The notes under the pieces are model-generated. The model was not told the origin of the DNA. It made no database searches and saw only the letters and a list, made by a program, of their open reading frames with translations. A program made the translations under genes and the position numbers. A DNA stretch of 43,745 bases from JBIOHJ01 sp044448905 (GTDB lineage: Bacteria > Bacteroidota > Bacteroidia > AKYH767-A > OLB10), in assembly GCA_044448905.1 (NCBI GenBank), contig JBIOHJ010000007.1:1-43745 (forward strand). The letters run 5' to 3'. Shown piece by piece: positions 7,112-16,662 of the stretch (position 1 is its first letter; each line of letters opens with the position of its first letter).

Positions 7112-8134
7112 ATGATCGAAGAAAAAATAAAGGATTTTATTTCAGAAGTGGAAGGTTTTAAAGCCGAATCGAAAGAGCAGCTTGAAAGTTTCCGTTTGAA
7201 ATTTCTTTCTAAAAAAGGAATACTTGCCGATCTGTTTTCAAGAATGAAAGACATTGAACCTGCTCTGCGTAAAGATTACGGCAAATGGGTAAATGACCTG
7301 AAAGTAAAAGCCGAAGAAAAATTAAACGAATATAAAAATAAATTTTCAGGAAATGAAAAAGTAAAAGCCGAAACCGATTTAACTCTTCCGGGTGAGGGAA
7401 TGCCCATCGGGAGCCTTCATCCCATTACAATTATAAGAAATAAGATTGTTGATGTTTTTAAACGAATAGGTTACACCGTTAGCGAAGGCCCCGAAATAGA
7501 AGACGACTGGCATAATTTCAGCGCACTGAATTTTCCAGAAAATCATCCTGCGCGCGATATGCAGGATACATTTTTTGTCCAGACCAATCCTGAAATATCG
7601 CTTCGCACTCACACTTCATCAGTACAGGTGCGCGTAATGGAGAGAACTAAACCACCAATCCGTACTATTTCCCCCGGGCGTGTGTATCGCAACGAAGCCA
7701 TATCAGCACGCGCTCATTGTTTTTTTCACCAGGTTGAAGGATTATACATTGATGAAAGAGTATCGTTTACCGACATGAAACAAACGCTTCTCTATTTTGC
7801 TCATGAAATGTTTGGTGAAAAATCAGACATCCGTTTGCGCCCGTCTTATTTTCCGTTTACCGAACCATCAGCCGAAATGGATGTGTCGTGTTTTATTTGT
7901 GGGGGAAAGGGCTGCAATGTTTGTAAATATACGGGGTGGGTCGAAATCATGGGTTGTGGAATGGTAGACGAGCAGGTTTTGGAAAATTGCAAAATAGATT
8001 CAAAAAAATATTCCGGTTTTGCTTTCGGAATGGGGATTGAACGCATTGCCATGCTGAAGTACGGTATTAAAGACTTGCGTATTTTTTCAGAAAATGATGT
8101 GCGGTTTTTGGAGCAGTTCAGGGGGATAATGTGA
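7112..8134 (+). CDS. pheS: Phenylalanine-tRNA ligase alpha subunit
   Basis: This 340-residue catalytic subunit of the alpha2-beta2 PheRS charges tRNA-Phe with phenylalanine in the cytosol. The N-terminal coiled-coil tRNA-binding domain covers about residues 1-90. The class II core follows: HPITIIRNKIVDVF (about 107-120), GPEIEDDWHNFSALNFP, motif 2 at RTISPGRVYRNE, the substrate-site FHQVEGLYID, FTEPSAEMDV, and motif 3 near GFAFGMGIERIAMLKYG. A CFICGGKGCNVCKYTGW segment, with paired cysteines, is typical of many bacterial PheS. Length is normal. pheT is not adjacent, which is common in Bacteroidota. The start ATG lies right after the T-run of a terminator hairpin. It is convergent with rodA. 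Confidence 0.96.
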   Translation: MIEEKIKDFISEVEGFKAESKEQLESFRLKFLSKKGILADLFSRMKDIEPALRKDYGKWVNDLKVKAEEKLNEYKNKFSGNEKVKAETDLTLPGEGMPIGSLHPITIIRNKIVDVFKRIGYTVSEGPEIEDDWHNFSALNFPENHPARDMQDTFFVQTNPEISLRTHTSSVQVRVMERTKPPIRTISPGRVYRNEAISARAHCFFHQVEGLYIDERVSFTDMKQTLLYFAHEMFGEKSDIRLRPSYFPFTEPSAEMDVSCFICGGKGCNVCKYTGWVEIMGCGMVDEQVLENCKIDSKKYSGFAFGMGIERIAMLKYGIKDLRIFSENDVRFLEQFRGIM

Positions 8135-8140
8135 AAAAAT

Positions 8141-9403
8141 TTATCTCAGAATAAAAGTGCGGTAGCTATCGAGCTTTATCAAAATAAAAAGAAGCAAAGT
8201 AAACGACCACAAGGATGAACCCCCATAGCTGAAAAACGGAAGTGGAATTCCGATGACAGGTGCCAGCCCGATTGTCATTCCGATATTAATCATCAGGTGA
8301 AAGAAAATAATGGATGCCACGCCATAAGCATAGATACGGGTGAAGTGCGATTTTTGCCTTTCGGCAATAAAAATTATTCGGTATAGCATCAGCAAAAACA
8401 AAACAATAACTAAGAAGGTGCCGGCAAAGCCCCATTCCTCGCCCACAGTGCAAAAAATAAAATCGGTGCTTTGCTCAGGAACAAAATCATATTTAGTTTG
8501 CGTTCCTTTCAGGTATCCTTTCCCCCACATTCCTCCCGACCCAATTGCAATAAGGCTTTGGTTAACATTGTAACCCGCGCCTTTTAAATCGGTTTGCTTG
8601 CCGAGCAACACATCAATGCGCTGCCGCTGATGTGATTTCAATACATCATTATAAACGTAGTTGACACTCAAAACAACAGCAGCAGCACAGGTAGCAATCA
8701 CTAAATTGCTGATAATATTTTTTCGTGTTTTGCGCATCAGCATAATTGATGCGGCAGCTATACAGGCAATAGCCACTATTAAAATAATTTTCGAAACCAT
8801 CAACGACAAAACAAATAGCAGCACAGTAAAAAATCCTGTGATGAGAACGTTTTGCGAAAGCCCTTCACGGTATAAAACAAAAATGAACGCGCCATAAACT
8901 AACGCTGAGCCTGTATCATTTTGCAACAGGATAATTAAAGCAGGTAAAATAATAATGAGCGATGCAGTAATTTTTGTCCGGGTGTCTTTAATCCTGATAT
9001 TAAGCTGGCTGAGATATTTTGCAACTGCCAAAGCAGTTGCAAACTTGGCAAACTCTGCCGGTTGAAGCTTAAAATTTCCAATGTCAATCCATGCATGTGC
9101 GCCTTTCACATCGCGCGACAAAAGCAAAGCTGCCACAAGCAGCAAAAGCATAGCAAAGTAAATAATGTATGCAAATGCCTCGTAAAATTTCGCATCAATA
9201 ATTAAAATTATTATTATCAGGACAAGCGAACCGGCAATCCACATCATTTGCTTTCCATAATTCTGGCTCAAATCAAAAATGCTGTTATGCTCTTCATTAT
9301 AAACAGCAGCATAAATATTCAGCCACCCCATAATGACAAATACGAGGTAAAAACTCACTAAAAGCCAATCAATATTTTGAAAAATGCTTGTTTGTTTTCT
9401 CAT
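8141..9403 (-). CDS. rodA: Peptidoglycan glycosyltransferase RodA (SEDS family)
   Basis: This 420-residue polytopic inner-membrane protein polymerises lipid II into glycan strands during cell elongation, working with its transpeptidase partner PBP2. About ten hydrophobic helices are visible. SEDS signatures include GAHAWIDIGNFKLQPAEFAK (about 102-121), the KTQTKYDFVPEQSTDFIF loop (periplasmic, contains the conserved acidic region) and GIPLPFFSYGGSS near the C-terminus. It follows mrdA by 14 bp and closes the mreC-mreD-mrdA-rodA run. It ends 6 bp from the pheS stop on the other strand. Confidence 0.94.
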   Translation of the reverse strand: MRKQTSIFQNIDWLLVSFYLVFVIMGWLNIYAAVYNEEHNSIFDLSQNYGKQMMWIAGSLVLIIIILIIDAKFYEAFAYIIYFAMLLLLVAALLLSRDVKGAHAWIDIGNFKLQPAEFAKFATALAVAKYLSQLNIRIKDTRTKITASLIIILPALIILLQNDTGSALVYGAFIFVLYREGLSQNVLITGFFTVLLFVLSLMVSKIILIVAIACIAAASIMLMRKTRKNIISNLVIATCAAAVVLSVNYVYNDVLKSHQRQRIDVLLGKQTDLKGAGYNVNQSLIAIGSGGMWGKGYLKGTQTKYDFVPEQSTDFIFCTVGEEWGFAGTFLVIVLFLLMLYRIIFIAERQKSHFTRIYAYGVASIIFFHLMINIGMTIGLAPVIGIPLPFFSYGGSSLWSFTLLLFILIKLDSYRTFILR

Positions 9404-9417
9404 TTATAATACCTGCT

Positions 9418-11262
9418 TTATTCCGCGACCGGCTCTTTAACTGCATCGGTAATAAATTCCGGAAGCAAATTACCTTTAAGCATATTTTCTTCGAGCAGCG
9501 GGCGGCTGATGCTGTCGGTTAAATACTTTTCAATGATTAAACTGGCAATAGGGGCCGCCCAGGAGCCACCCCACCCCGCATTTTCAACCATTACAGCAAT
9601 TGCAATTTGCGGATTTTCTTTTGGCGCAAATCCAACGAACAGTGAATGATCCTTTCCGTGCGGGTTTTGCGCGGTACCGGTTTTGCCGCACATCGAAATA
9701 TTTTCGATTCGCGAAGAGCTTGCTGTACCGTATCTTACCACATCTTCCATTCCGTCAATAATCACATCAAAATATTGGGGGCTAACGTCAGTAAAGTTTT
9801 TGACAGTCAGTCTTGGATTTGTATTTGCCAGGTTACCGGTTTTTTTTATAATATGAGGGACATAAAAATAGCCCCGGTTTGCAATGATGCACATAATATT
9901 TGCCATTTGAAGCGGAGTAATTCCCAACTCGCCCTGACCAATACCAAGCGAATAAATGGTCGAAGCTTTCCATTTTCCTTTTCCATGATACCGGTCATAA
10001 TATTCAACTGTAGGAACAAGTCCGCTCAATTCATGCGGCATATCAACTCCTAACTTTATGCCTACACCAAAACTTAATACATGATTTCGCCAGTTAAAAT
10101 AACCGGCTTCGCTGCTTTTGAATTTTCGGTTATCTACATAATTTCTGAATGTATGACAGAAATACGGGTTGCACGAATACTGCACAGCCCGGTGCAAATC
10201 GGCAGGTGAGGGATGGTGATGACAATGCACCGATTTGCTTCCAACCGAAAACGAACACGGAAAACGCGTTTCGGGATTAATGATCCCCTCTTGTTCAGCT
10301 ATCAATGCATTTACTAATTTAAAAGTTGATCCCGGAGGATAGTACGCCTGCATAGCACGGTTAAAAAGCGGCTTGAGTGTATCGTGAAGCAATTGTAAAT
10401 AATTTTTTGTTCGTATGCGTCCAACCAGAAGGTTAGGATCGTAGGAAGGATTGCTTACCATAGCAAGTATTTCACCCGACTTGGGTTCTATGGCAACTAA
10501 GCTTCCGACTTTATTTGCTAATAAATTTTCGGCATACTGTTGCAGGGTGATATCGAGCGATGAAATAAGGTCCTTGCCGGAAACAGCTGCCGAATCATAT
10601 CTTCCTTCTTCAAAACTTCCCTTCTCACGGTTATATACATCAACCATCTTGATTTTTAATCCGCGTTTTCCTCTCAGTTCTTTTTCATACGATTGTTCAA
10701 TGCCGCTAATGCCAATATAATCGCCAATGGCGTATGATGAATTTTTTGACATTATTTTTTCATCAACCTCACCAATATACCCAAAAGTATGAGCGGCAAT
10801 TTTATATGGATATTTTCGCAACGTTCGTGGCAGAACATAAAACCCATTAAATTTATATAGTTTTTCCTGAAGTGTTGCATAGTTTGCCGCTGAGAGTTGT
10901 TTCTCGAAAATCGAACTCTTGACTGGCGAAAATTGTTTTGCTTTTTTTAGTTTTTTGTTGAACTCATCAATGGTAATTCCAATGAGACGACAAAATGTAA
11001 GGGTATCGATATTTTTTACCTGACGCGGAGTTACTATTAAATCATAAACAGCTTCGTTGTAAACAATAAGTTTCCCGTTACGGTCATATACCAAACCCCG
11101 TGCAGGATATTCAGTTATATAAAGTAATACATTATTGGTTGCCGAAAGTTTATACGCATCATCAATTACCTGAACATAAAACAAACGCACCAGGAAAATA
11201 AATAAAACGATGATGAAAATGCCGAGAATAATACGCGGCTGGTTAGAGGCAGAAGAATTCAT
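9418..11262 (-). CDS. mrdA: Penicillin-binding protein 2, elongation-specific transpeptidase
   Basis: This 614-residue class B PBP cross-links peptidoglycan in the lateral wall. One N-terminal membrane helix (about 10-31) anchors it in the inner membrane. The pedestal/dimerisation domain has ARGLVYDRNG (54-63). The transpeptidase domain has the catalytic SxxK as PPGSTFK (Ser312, Lys315), the SxN motif SCN (363-365) and KTGT (527-530). The Cys/His-rich CHHHPSP stretch near 347-353 occurs in Bacteroidota PBP2 proteins. The ATG overlaps the mreD stop by 4 bp (ATGA), indicating translational coupling. Confidence 0.94.
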   Translation of the reverse strand: MNSSASNQPRIILGIFIIVLFIFLVRLFYVQVIDDAYKLSATNNVLLYITEYPARGLVYDRNGKLIVYNEAVYDLIVTPRQVKNIDTLTFCRLIGITIDEFNKKLKKAKQFSPVKSSIFEKQLSAANYATLQEKLYKFNGFYVLPRTLRKYPYKIAAHTFGYIGEVDEKIMSKNSSYAIGDYIGISGIEQSYEKELRGKRGLKIKMVDVYNREKGSFEEGRYDSAAVSGKDLISSLDITLQQYAENLLANKVGSLVAIEPKSGEILAMVSNPSYDPNLLVGRIRTKNYLQLLHDTLKPLFNRAMQAYYPPGSTFKLVNALIAEQEGIINPETRFPCSFSVGSKSVHCHHHPSPADLHRAVQYSCNPYFCHTFRNYVDNRKFKSSEAGYFNWRNHVLSFGVGIKLGVDMPHELSGLVPTVEYYDRYHGKGKWKASTIYSLGIGQGELGITPLQMANIMCIIANRGYFYVPHIIKKTGNLANTNPRLTVKNFTDVSPQYFDVIIDGMEDVVRYGTASSSRIENISMCGKTGTAQNPHGKDHSLFVGFAPKENPQIAIAVMVENAGWGGSWAAPIASLIIEKYLTDSISRPLLEENMLKGNLLPEFITDAVKEPVAE

Positions 11263-11777
11263 CTTTCGAGTTTGGCTTTCCCGAATAAAAACTGGGTGAT
11301 AAAAATAAGCAGCAATGTCAGCACTGAGCTTAATAAAGCCCTCATTAGAGTTGAAAAAAAATCGCTCAGCCTGAAAACTTCAACATAAAAAAGAATAACA
11401 TGATGAAAAAAAACAAGAGTAGAAACATAAACCAGAAACCAATTGAGACCAAAATCCTTTATGTTGGGGACCGCTTCGGCTTCATACCCATCACGTGGCG
11501 AAAATAGTTTAAGAATATACGGACGGGCAAAAGCCATAGCAGTAGTTGCTGCGGCATGCATACCCATTGTGTTTGTAAACATATCTACAGTCAGCCCGCT
11601 TATAAAGCCAAGAACTAAGACCAGCGCTTTTGGAAATTTTACAGGGAGCAATAAAATAAATAATATGTAGAGATAGGGATTAATAAAACCGCTTAGCTGC
11701 ACATTGTTTAATATAAGCACCTGCAAGCCGATTAAAATAAAAAAGCGGAATATGATTTTTAGTATTTCAACGGTCAT
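11259..11777 (-). CDS. mreD: Rod-shape determining protein MreD
   Basis: This is a 172-residue inner-membrane protein with five or six hydrophobic helices. The pattern QVLILNNVQLSGFINPYLYILFILLLP (N-terminal third) and GFISGLTVDMF is the MreD family core. MreD is a structural partner in the elongasome linking MreC to the PBP2-RodA synthase. It overlaps mreC by 11 bp upstream and mrdA by 4 bp downstream, fixing the order mreC-mreD-mrdA-rodA. Confidence 0.88.
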   Translation of the reverse strand: MTVEILKIIFRFFILIGLQVLILNNVQLSGFINPYLYILFILLLPVKFPKALVLVLGFISGLTVDMFTNTMGMHAAATTAMAFARPYILKLFSPRDGYEAEAVPNIKDFGLNWFLVYVSTLVFFHHVILFYVEVFRLSDFFSTLMRALLSSVLTLLLIFITQFLFGKAKLER

Positions 11778-12603
11778 TTTTCTTTGTTTCGGCTTCTATT
11801 TGCTGTTGTTCTGTTTTCAAAAGATTATCCACTATATAAACATAATCAAGATTGCGGAAATTAACCGAGAGTTTTACCTGGATGGTATAAAAATTTTCTC
11901 CCGGTTTTATTTTGTATTCGTCAATGGTTCCAATCATAATATTTTCAGGAAAAACAACAGAATATCCCGTAGTAACAATGGTGTCTCCTTTATTAAAAAT
12001 CACATGTTTTGCAATATCATTTAACCTGGCAATTTGCGGGTCAGCTCCATCCCAGGATAAAGAGCCGAAATAATTATTTTTTTTAAATCGGGCGCTTATT
12101 CGTGTAGCACTATGTAAAACCGACATCACCGTACAATAGTGGTCCGAAACATTTTTTACCATTCCCACAACTCCTTCGGCTGAAATTACTCCCATTTCGG
12201 GCTTCACTCCCTGTATTGCTCCTTTATCGAGAGTAAGGTAATTATTCTGCCTGCTTATCGAATTATTAATCACCTTAGACGCAAAGAATGAATATTTCTG
12301 TTGAAATAACGAATCGCTGATGTTATTTTTTATCACAGTACTTTCATAATTAGCTTCGGGCAACAGCGTGCGCAACCTTGCGTTTTCACGCGAAAGGCTG
12401 CTGTTGGTAGATTTTAAATTCACATATTCTTGTAAATAATTCACTCCTTCCATCACGTTGCCGACAATTCTGTTTGACGAATTAAATACAGCCGCGTTTT
12501 GAAAATTATTATTAATAATAACCAGGTAAAAACAAATTATTTCGAGTAACAAAAACAAAATCGAATAGTTATTGCGCCAAAGAAAGAGAAAGAGGTTTTT
12601 CAT
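11767..12603 (-). CDS. mreC: Rod-shape determining protein MreC
   Basis: This 278-residue bitopic membrane protein has an N-terminal TM helix at about 12-30, a coiled-coil segment (about 55-80, ENARLRTLL) and a periplasmic beta domain. The beta domain shows the family motifs NNYLTLDKGAIQGVKPEMGVIS and GVVGMVKNVSDHYC. MreC positions and activates PBP2/RodA. It is the first gene of the cluster. In many bacteria mreB lies directly upstream; here the upstream gene is pdxA and no mreB is in the window. The 200 bp ahead of it (12604-12803) show no exact TAnnTTTG box, so its promoter is not identified. Confidence 0.9.
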   Translation of the reverse strand: MKNLFLFLWRNNYSILFLLLEIICFYLVIINNNFQNAAVFNSSNRIVGNVMEGVNYLQEYVNLKSTNSSLSRENARLRTLLPEANYESTVIKNNISDSLFQQKYSFFASKVINNSISRQNNYLTLDKGAIQGVKPEMGVISAEGVVGMVKNVSDHYCTVMSVLHSATRISARFKKNNYFGSLSWDGADPQIARLNDIAKHVIFNKGDTIVTTGYSVVFPENIMIGTIDEYKIKPGENFYTIQVKLSVNFRNLDYVYIVDNLLKTEQQQIEAETKKNDR

Positions 12604-12803
12604 TTATTAATTGATCTCCGCACCGGGGATAAAAATGAATTCGTTATTTCTTGAAACGGTTTTTTTTGTTTGCAGTTGAAAAATATTGCTGAAGTCTTGC
12701 AACTCAAACATTAAAGTATTCGCCAATTTTTAACATCGGTAAATATAAATGAAAAGAAAAAGCGTTTTTTGAAACAGGTTTTAAAGTTTATAACAGTATT
12801 CAC

Positions 12804-13865
12804 TTAGCGATCGGCTCCAAGTTTTGAAAATTTTAAAGGATTGGCATTTGCTTCGTCAAATGCCTTTCGGTTTTTATAAATATCGCAGGCAAGATAAATT
12901 GCCTGACGGAACGAATTTTCATTTGCTTTGTTTTTTCCGGCAATGTCATACGCAGTTCCGTGATCAGGTGAGGTGCGTATTACGGGTAACCCGGCTGTAT
13001 AATTTACTCCTGAAGAAAAAGATAGTGTTTTAAACGGAATCAATCCCTGGTCATGATACATGGATAATATGCCATCAAATTTTTTATAAGCGGATGAGCC
13101 GAAGAAACCATCGCCCGGATAAGGGCCATAAGCCATAATCCCTTCATCAAATGTTTTTTTAATTGCTGGCGTGATAATCTCGTCTTCTTCTTTTCCGATT
13201 AAACCGCCATCTCCGGCATGAGGGTTTAAGCCAAGCACAGCTATCCGGGGTTTGCTAATTGCAAAATCGCGCCTCAGTGACTGGTTCAGGGTTTTTAGTT
13301 TTGCTACAATCTTATCGGGATTAATATTAACGGCAATATCTTTAATCGGAACATGGCCGGTTACAAAAGCAACCCGAAGTGTATCGCAAACCAAAATCAT
13401 TAAGTAATCTGCTGCATTAAACTTATTTGCAAAGAACTCGGTATGTCCCTTAAAATTAAATTCTTCCTGTTGAATGCTTTTTTTATCAATTGGTGCGGTA
13501 ATAAGCACATCAATTTTTTTTTCTGCCAAATCTTTAACCCCGGCCTGCAAAGACTTCAATGCATACTTTCCGCCCACAGGGGTTGATTTTCCAATATCAA
13601 CTTTAACTTCTTCTTCCCAACAATTAATGTGATTTACTTTTTTATGATTCAACTCATTCAGATTGCGGATAGTGCTGTAATTAAACTCCTGTATTCCGAG
13701 CAATTTGCGATGAAAAGACAACACTTTTGAAGAGCCATAAATTACAGGTGTGCATACCTGCAGCATATTTGGGTCTAGAAATGTTTTGATGATGATTTCC
13801 AATCCTATACCATTTACATCACCAATGGTAATGCCTGCTGTTAATTTATTTTCATTTTCCTGCAT
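12804..13865 (-). CDS. pdxA: 4-hydroxythreonine-4-phosphate dehydrogenase
   Basis: This 353-residue enzyme performs the NAD(P)-dependent oxidation and decarboxylation that feeds the DXP-dependent pyridoxal 5'-phosphate pathway (its product is used by PdxJ). The N-terminal GITIGDVNGIGLEI (residues 11-24) is the family start. The three expected metal-binding histidines are at 171 (TGHVPI), 216 (NPHAGDG) and 271 (MYHDQG), and the substrate-loop His141 (GHTEFFA) is present. Length is slightly above the usual 330. It is transcribed alone on the minus strand, 200 bp from mreC. Confidence 0.95.
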   Translation of the reverse strand: MQENENKLTAGITIGDVNGIGLEIIIKTFLDPNMLQVCTPVIYGSSKVLSFHRKLLGIQEFNYSTIRNLNELNHKKVNHINCWEEEVKVDIGKSTPVGGKYALKSLQAGVKDLAEKKIDVLITAPIDKKSIQQEEFNFKGHTEFFANKFNAADYLMILVCDTLRVAFVTGHVPIKDIAVNINPDKIVAKLKTLNQSLRRDFAISKPRIAVLGLNPHAGDGGLIGKEEDEIITPAIKKTFDEGIMAYGPYPGDGFFGSSAYKKFDGILSMYHDQGLIPFKTLSFSSGVNYTAGLPVIRTSPDHGTAYDIAGKNKANENSFRQAIYLACDIYKNRKAFDEANANPLKFSKLGADR

Positions 13866-13954
13866 AGTGCCAATAACGAATCACGATTAATAGGGAATAA
13901 AATATGAACAGGGTTTTAAGTTTTAATAAATAAGTGTCAAAATAAAATTATACT

Positions 13955-15394
13955 CTACTTTGTCATTCTCTTTAAAAATTCAATCATAAAACGAACACCC
14001 ACACCGGTTCCGTTTTTGCCTCGATAGCTGTCGCTGGATTTAATAAATGCCGGACCTGCAATATCAAAATGCATGTAAGGATAATCTACAAACTTATTCA
14101 GAAACCTGCCGGCAGTTACTGCTCCCGCAACCGCACCACCAATATTTTTAATATCAGCAATATCAGATTTTAATAACTCATCGTATTCATCCCAATATGG
14201 AAATTCGACTAACCGTTCATACACCCGGTTGGCGCTTTCGTTTAATTGTTTTTTTGTGCGTTCATCTGCATTTCCCATGCAAACAATTCCATACTGACCA
14301 ATAGCTGCCGAAGCTGCGCCTGTAAGCGTTGAAAACTCACACACCAGTTGCGGATTATATTGTTTGGCATAATGCAGTGCATCAGCCAAAATCAAACGAC
14401 CTTCAGCATCGGTATTTAATACTTCAACAGTCATTCCGCTATACATGGTAATTACATCACCAGGGGTATATGCATTGCCGTCAGGGCGGTTATCGGTGGC
14501 GGGCACCAGGCCAATTACGTGAACCGGAATTCTTGCTTTGGCAATTGCATACATCGTACATCCCACAATTGCCGAACCAGCCATATCACATTTCATATAA
14601 TCCATAGAGTTGGGAGTTGGCTTAAGGCTTAATCCTCCCGTATCGTAAACTACTCCTTTGCCAACTAATACAACAGGTTTTTTATTTACAGCATTTCGGG
14701 GTTTGTACTCCATTACTGTAAACGTAGGAGGTTCGATGCTCCCCTGATTCACTGCAAGTAATCCACCCATTTTCATGCTTTGGATTTTTGCTTTGTTAAA
14801 AACTTCCACACTAAAGCCTGCCTCTTTGCCAAGCAATTGGAACTCTTTTGCGAGCTGGGTTGCCGTTAAAAAATTTTGCGGTTCATTTACTAAATCACGC
14901 GCTTTACAGGTTGCTTCGCAAGCAATATTCAATCGGTCAATTTGCTTTTTATCAACATTCTTTGAAAAAATATTAACCGTTGTGAGCGTGTGGGTTTCCT
15001 TGTCTGCATCTTTCCTGTATTTTAAAAACTGGTAATTGCCTAAACAAATTCCTTCGGCATATGCAAGCAGCTCATCATTTAGTTTTTCATCTGTAAGTGT
15101 TACCTGTTGAATTTTTCTTTTGTTTAAAACAGCATTTAACTGATTACCGGCTTTACGCAACGATTCAAGTAAAGTATGTTTTGATTTTTTATCCGCCTCA
15201 ATTAATTGAACTGCAATAATCCGTTTGTATTGATTGATGATGACCTGTTTCGAATCATTGGCAAATTCTGTTTGTATATAGTTTATTTCATCGGTTGTGA
15301 AATAAGAAGTATTGAATTTCTTTTTGTCCTTGGTGAAAAAAACAACATGTTCGTTATCCTTAACTGATAAAGCCTTCTTAATAACAGTGTTCAT
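13955..15394 (-). CDS. pepA: Leucyl aminopeptidase, M17 family
   Basis: This 479-residue cytosolic metallo-exopeptidase removes N-terminal residues from peptides, usually as a hexamer with two divalent metals per subunit. The catalytic domain is complete: Lys246 and Asp251 (VGKGVVYDTGG), Lys258 (SLKP), Asp270 (KCDMAGS), and the NTDAEGRL signature (327-334) with Asp329, Glu331 and Arg333. The N-terminal domain (about 1-150) is divergent, as usual. The symbol pepA is used in the broad sense of an M17 aminopeptidase. It is divergent from mqnC. Confidence 0.92.
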   Translation of the reverse strand: MNTVIKKALSVKDNEHVVFFTKDKKKFNTSYFTTDEINYIQTEFANDSKQVIINQYKRIIAVQLIEADKKSKHTLLESLRKAGNQLNAVLNKRKIQQVTLTDEKLNDELLAYAEGICLGNYQFLKYRKDADKETHTLTTVNIFSKNVDKKQIDRLNIACEATCKARDLVNEPQNFLTATQLAKEFQLLGKEAGFSVEVFNKAKIQSMKMGGLLAVNQGSIEPPTFTVMEYKPRNAVNKKPVVLVGKGVVYDTGGLSLKPTPNSMDYMKCDMAGSAIVGCTMYAIAKARIPVHVIGLVPATDNRPDGNAYTPGDVITMYSGMTVEVLNTDAEGRLILADALHYAKQYNPQLVCEFSTLTGAASAAIGQYGIVCMGNADERTKKQLNESANRVYERLVEFPYWDEYDELLKSDIADIKNIGGAVAGAVTAGRFLNKFVDYPYMHFDIAGPAFIKSSDSYRGKNGTGVGVRFMIEFLKRMTK

Positions 15395-15404
15395 TTTAAT
15401 GTGT

Positions 15405-15412
15405 TAATTTTG
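15405..15412 (+). promoter_or_regulatory. Candidate -7 box for mqnC (TAATTTTG)
   Basis: An exact TAnnTTTG match on the plus strand, 101 bp upstream of the mqnC ATG. It would give a long leader of about 95 nt, so the call is tentative. The rest of 15395-15513 holds repeated ACGAAT words. Confidence 0.3.
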
Positions 15413-15513
15413 AGGGGTGAAATTAGGGAAAATCCATCTATGAATAACGAATCTGTACGAATCCCTTTAAAAACGGGACAAGTTTTACGAATTACGAATT
15501 AAACTCCTGACCA

Positions 15514-16638
15514 ATGACTATTGACGGTCTTTTAAATAGAGCATTTGATTTTGAATTTCTGACTAAAGAAGAAGGGGTATTTCTTTTTCATCGTGCCCCA
15601 ACCGGTAAGTTGGTTTTTACGGCAAATGAATTGCGGAAAATACAAAAGCCCGATGGCAAGGTCACTTGGATTATTGACCGTAATGTAAACACAACAAATG
15701 TTTGTATTGCTAATTGCAAGTTCTGCAATTTTTACCGTATACCGGGACATCCTGAATCGTACATCACAACGATTGAACAATACAAAGAAAAAATTGAAGA
15801 AACATTCCGTTACGGTGGCGACCAGCTTTTATTACAGGGAGGGCATCATCCCGAACTTGGTTTAAAATTTTATACGGATTTATTCCGTCAATTAAAATTG
15901 CTTTATCCGCAATTAAAGTTACATGCATTAGGGCCACCCGAAGTGGCACACATCTGTAAATTAGAAAAAATGAGTCATGCTGAAGTGTTGAAAGAACTTA
16001 AAGCAGCAGGGCTTGATTCATTGCCCGGTGCGGGCGCTGAAATTTTAAACGACCGCGTTCGCAGAATGATTTCAAAAGGAAAATGTTCAGGTAGAGAATG
16101 GCTGGATATTATGCGTGCGGCTCATCAATTAAACATCACCACTTCGGCAACCATGATGATGGGACATGTGGAGACCATTGAAGAACGGTTTGAGCATTTG
16201 GTGTGGATACGAGAAGTTCAGAGCGAAAAACCCGAAAGGTCTAAGGGGTTTCTTGCATTTATTCCCTGGACATTCCAGGATACCGATACGATTTTGAAAA
16301 AAGTGCGCGGCATTCGCAATACTGTTACGGCTGATGAGTACATCCGTATGATTGCCCTGAGCCGAATAATGCTTCCTAACATAAAAAACATACAGGCATC
16401 GTGGCTAACGGTTGGCAAGGCTGTTGCGCAGATGTGCCTGCATACCGGAGCCAATGATTTTGGTTCCATTATGATTGAAGAAAATGTGGTGTCCGCTGCC
16501 GGTGCACCTCACCGCTTTACATCAGAAGGAATTCAGGAAGCTATTCGAGAAGCGGGTTTTGAACCTCAATTGCGCACCCAGCAATATGAATACCGTGAAT
16601 TGCCAGAAGTGATGGAGCAACAGGTGATTGAGTATTGA
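15514..16638 (+). CDS. mqnC: Cyclic dehypoxanthinyl futalosine synthase
   Basis: This 374-residue radical SAM enzyme cyclises dehypoxanthinyl futalosine in the futalosine route to menaquinone. The [4Fe-4S] cluster motif CxxxCxxC is at Cys64, Cys68 and Cys71 (CIANCKFC). The segments LLQGGHHPELGLKFYTDLF, SLPGAGAEIL and ATMMMGHVET are typical of MqnC; the PGAGAEIL motif separates it from the related MqnE. Other mqn genes are not in the window. Its presence indicates that this organism makes menaquinone via futalosine rather than the classical Men route. It is convergent with atpG. Confidence 0.93.
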   Translation: MTIDGLLNRAFDFEFLTKEEGVFLFHRAPTGKLVFTANELRKIQKPDGKVTWIIDRNVNTTNVCIANCKFCNFYRIPGHPESYITTIEQYKEKIEETFRYGGDQLLLQGGHHPELGLKFYTDLFRQLKLLYPQLKLHALGPPEVAHICKLEKMSHAEVLKELKAAGLDSLPGAGAEILNDRVRRMISKGKCSGREWLDIMRAAHQLNITTSATMMMGHVETIEERFEHLVWIREVQSEKPERSKGFLAFIPWTFQDTDTILKKVRGIRNTVTADEYIRMIALSRIMLPNIKNIQASWLTVGKAVAQMCLHTGANDFGSIMIEENVVSAAGAPHRFTSEGIQEAIREAGFEPQLRTQQYEYRELPEVMEQQVIEY

Positions 16639-16662
16639 GAAAATTTTTAAGTTGTCAGATTT

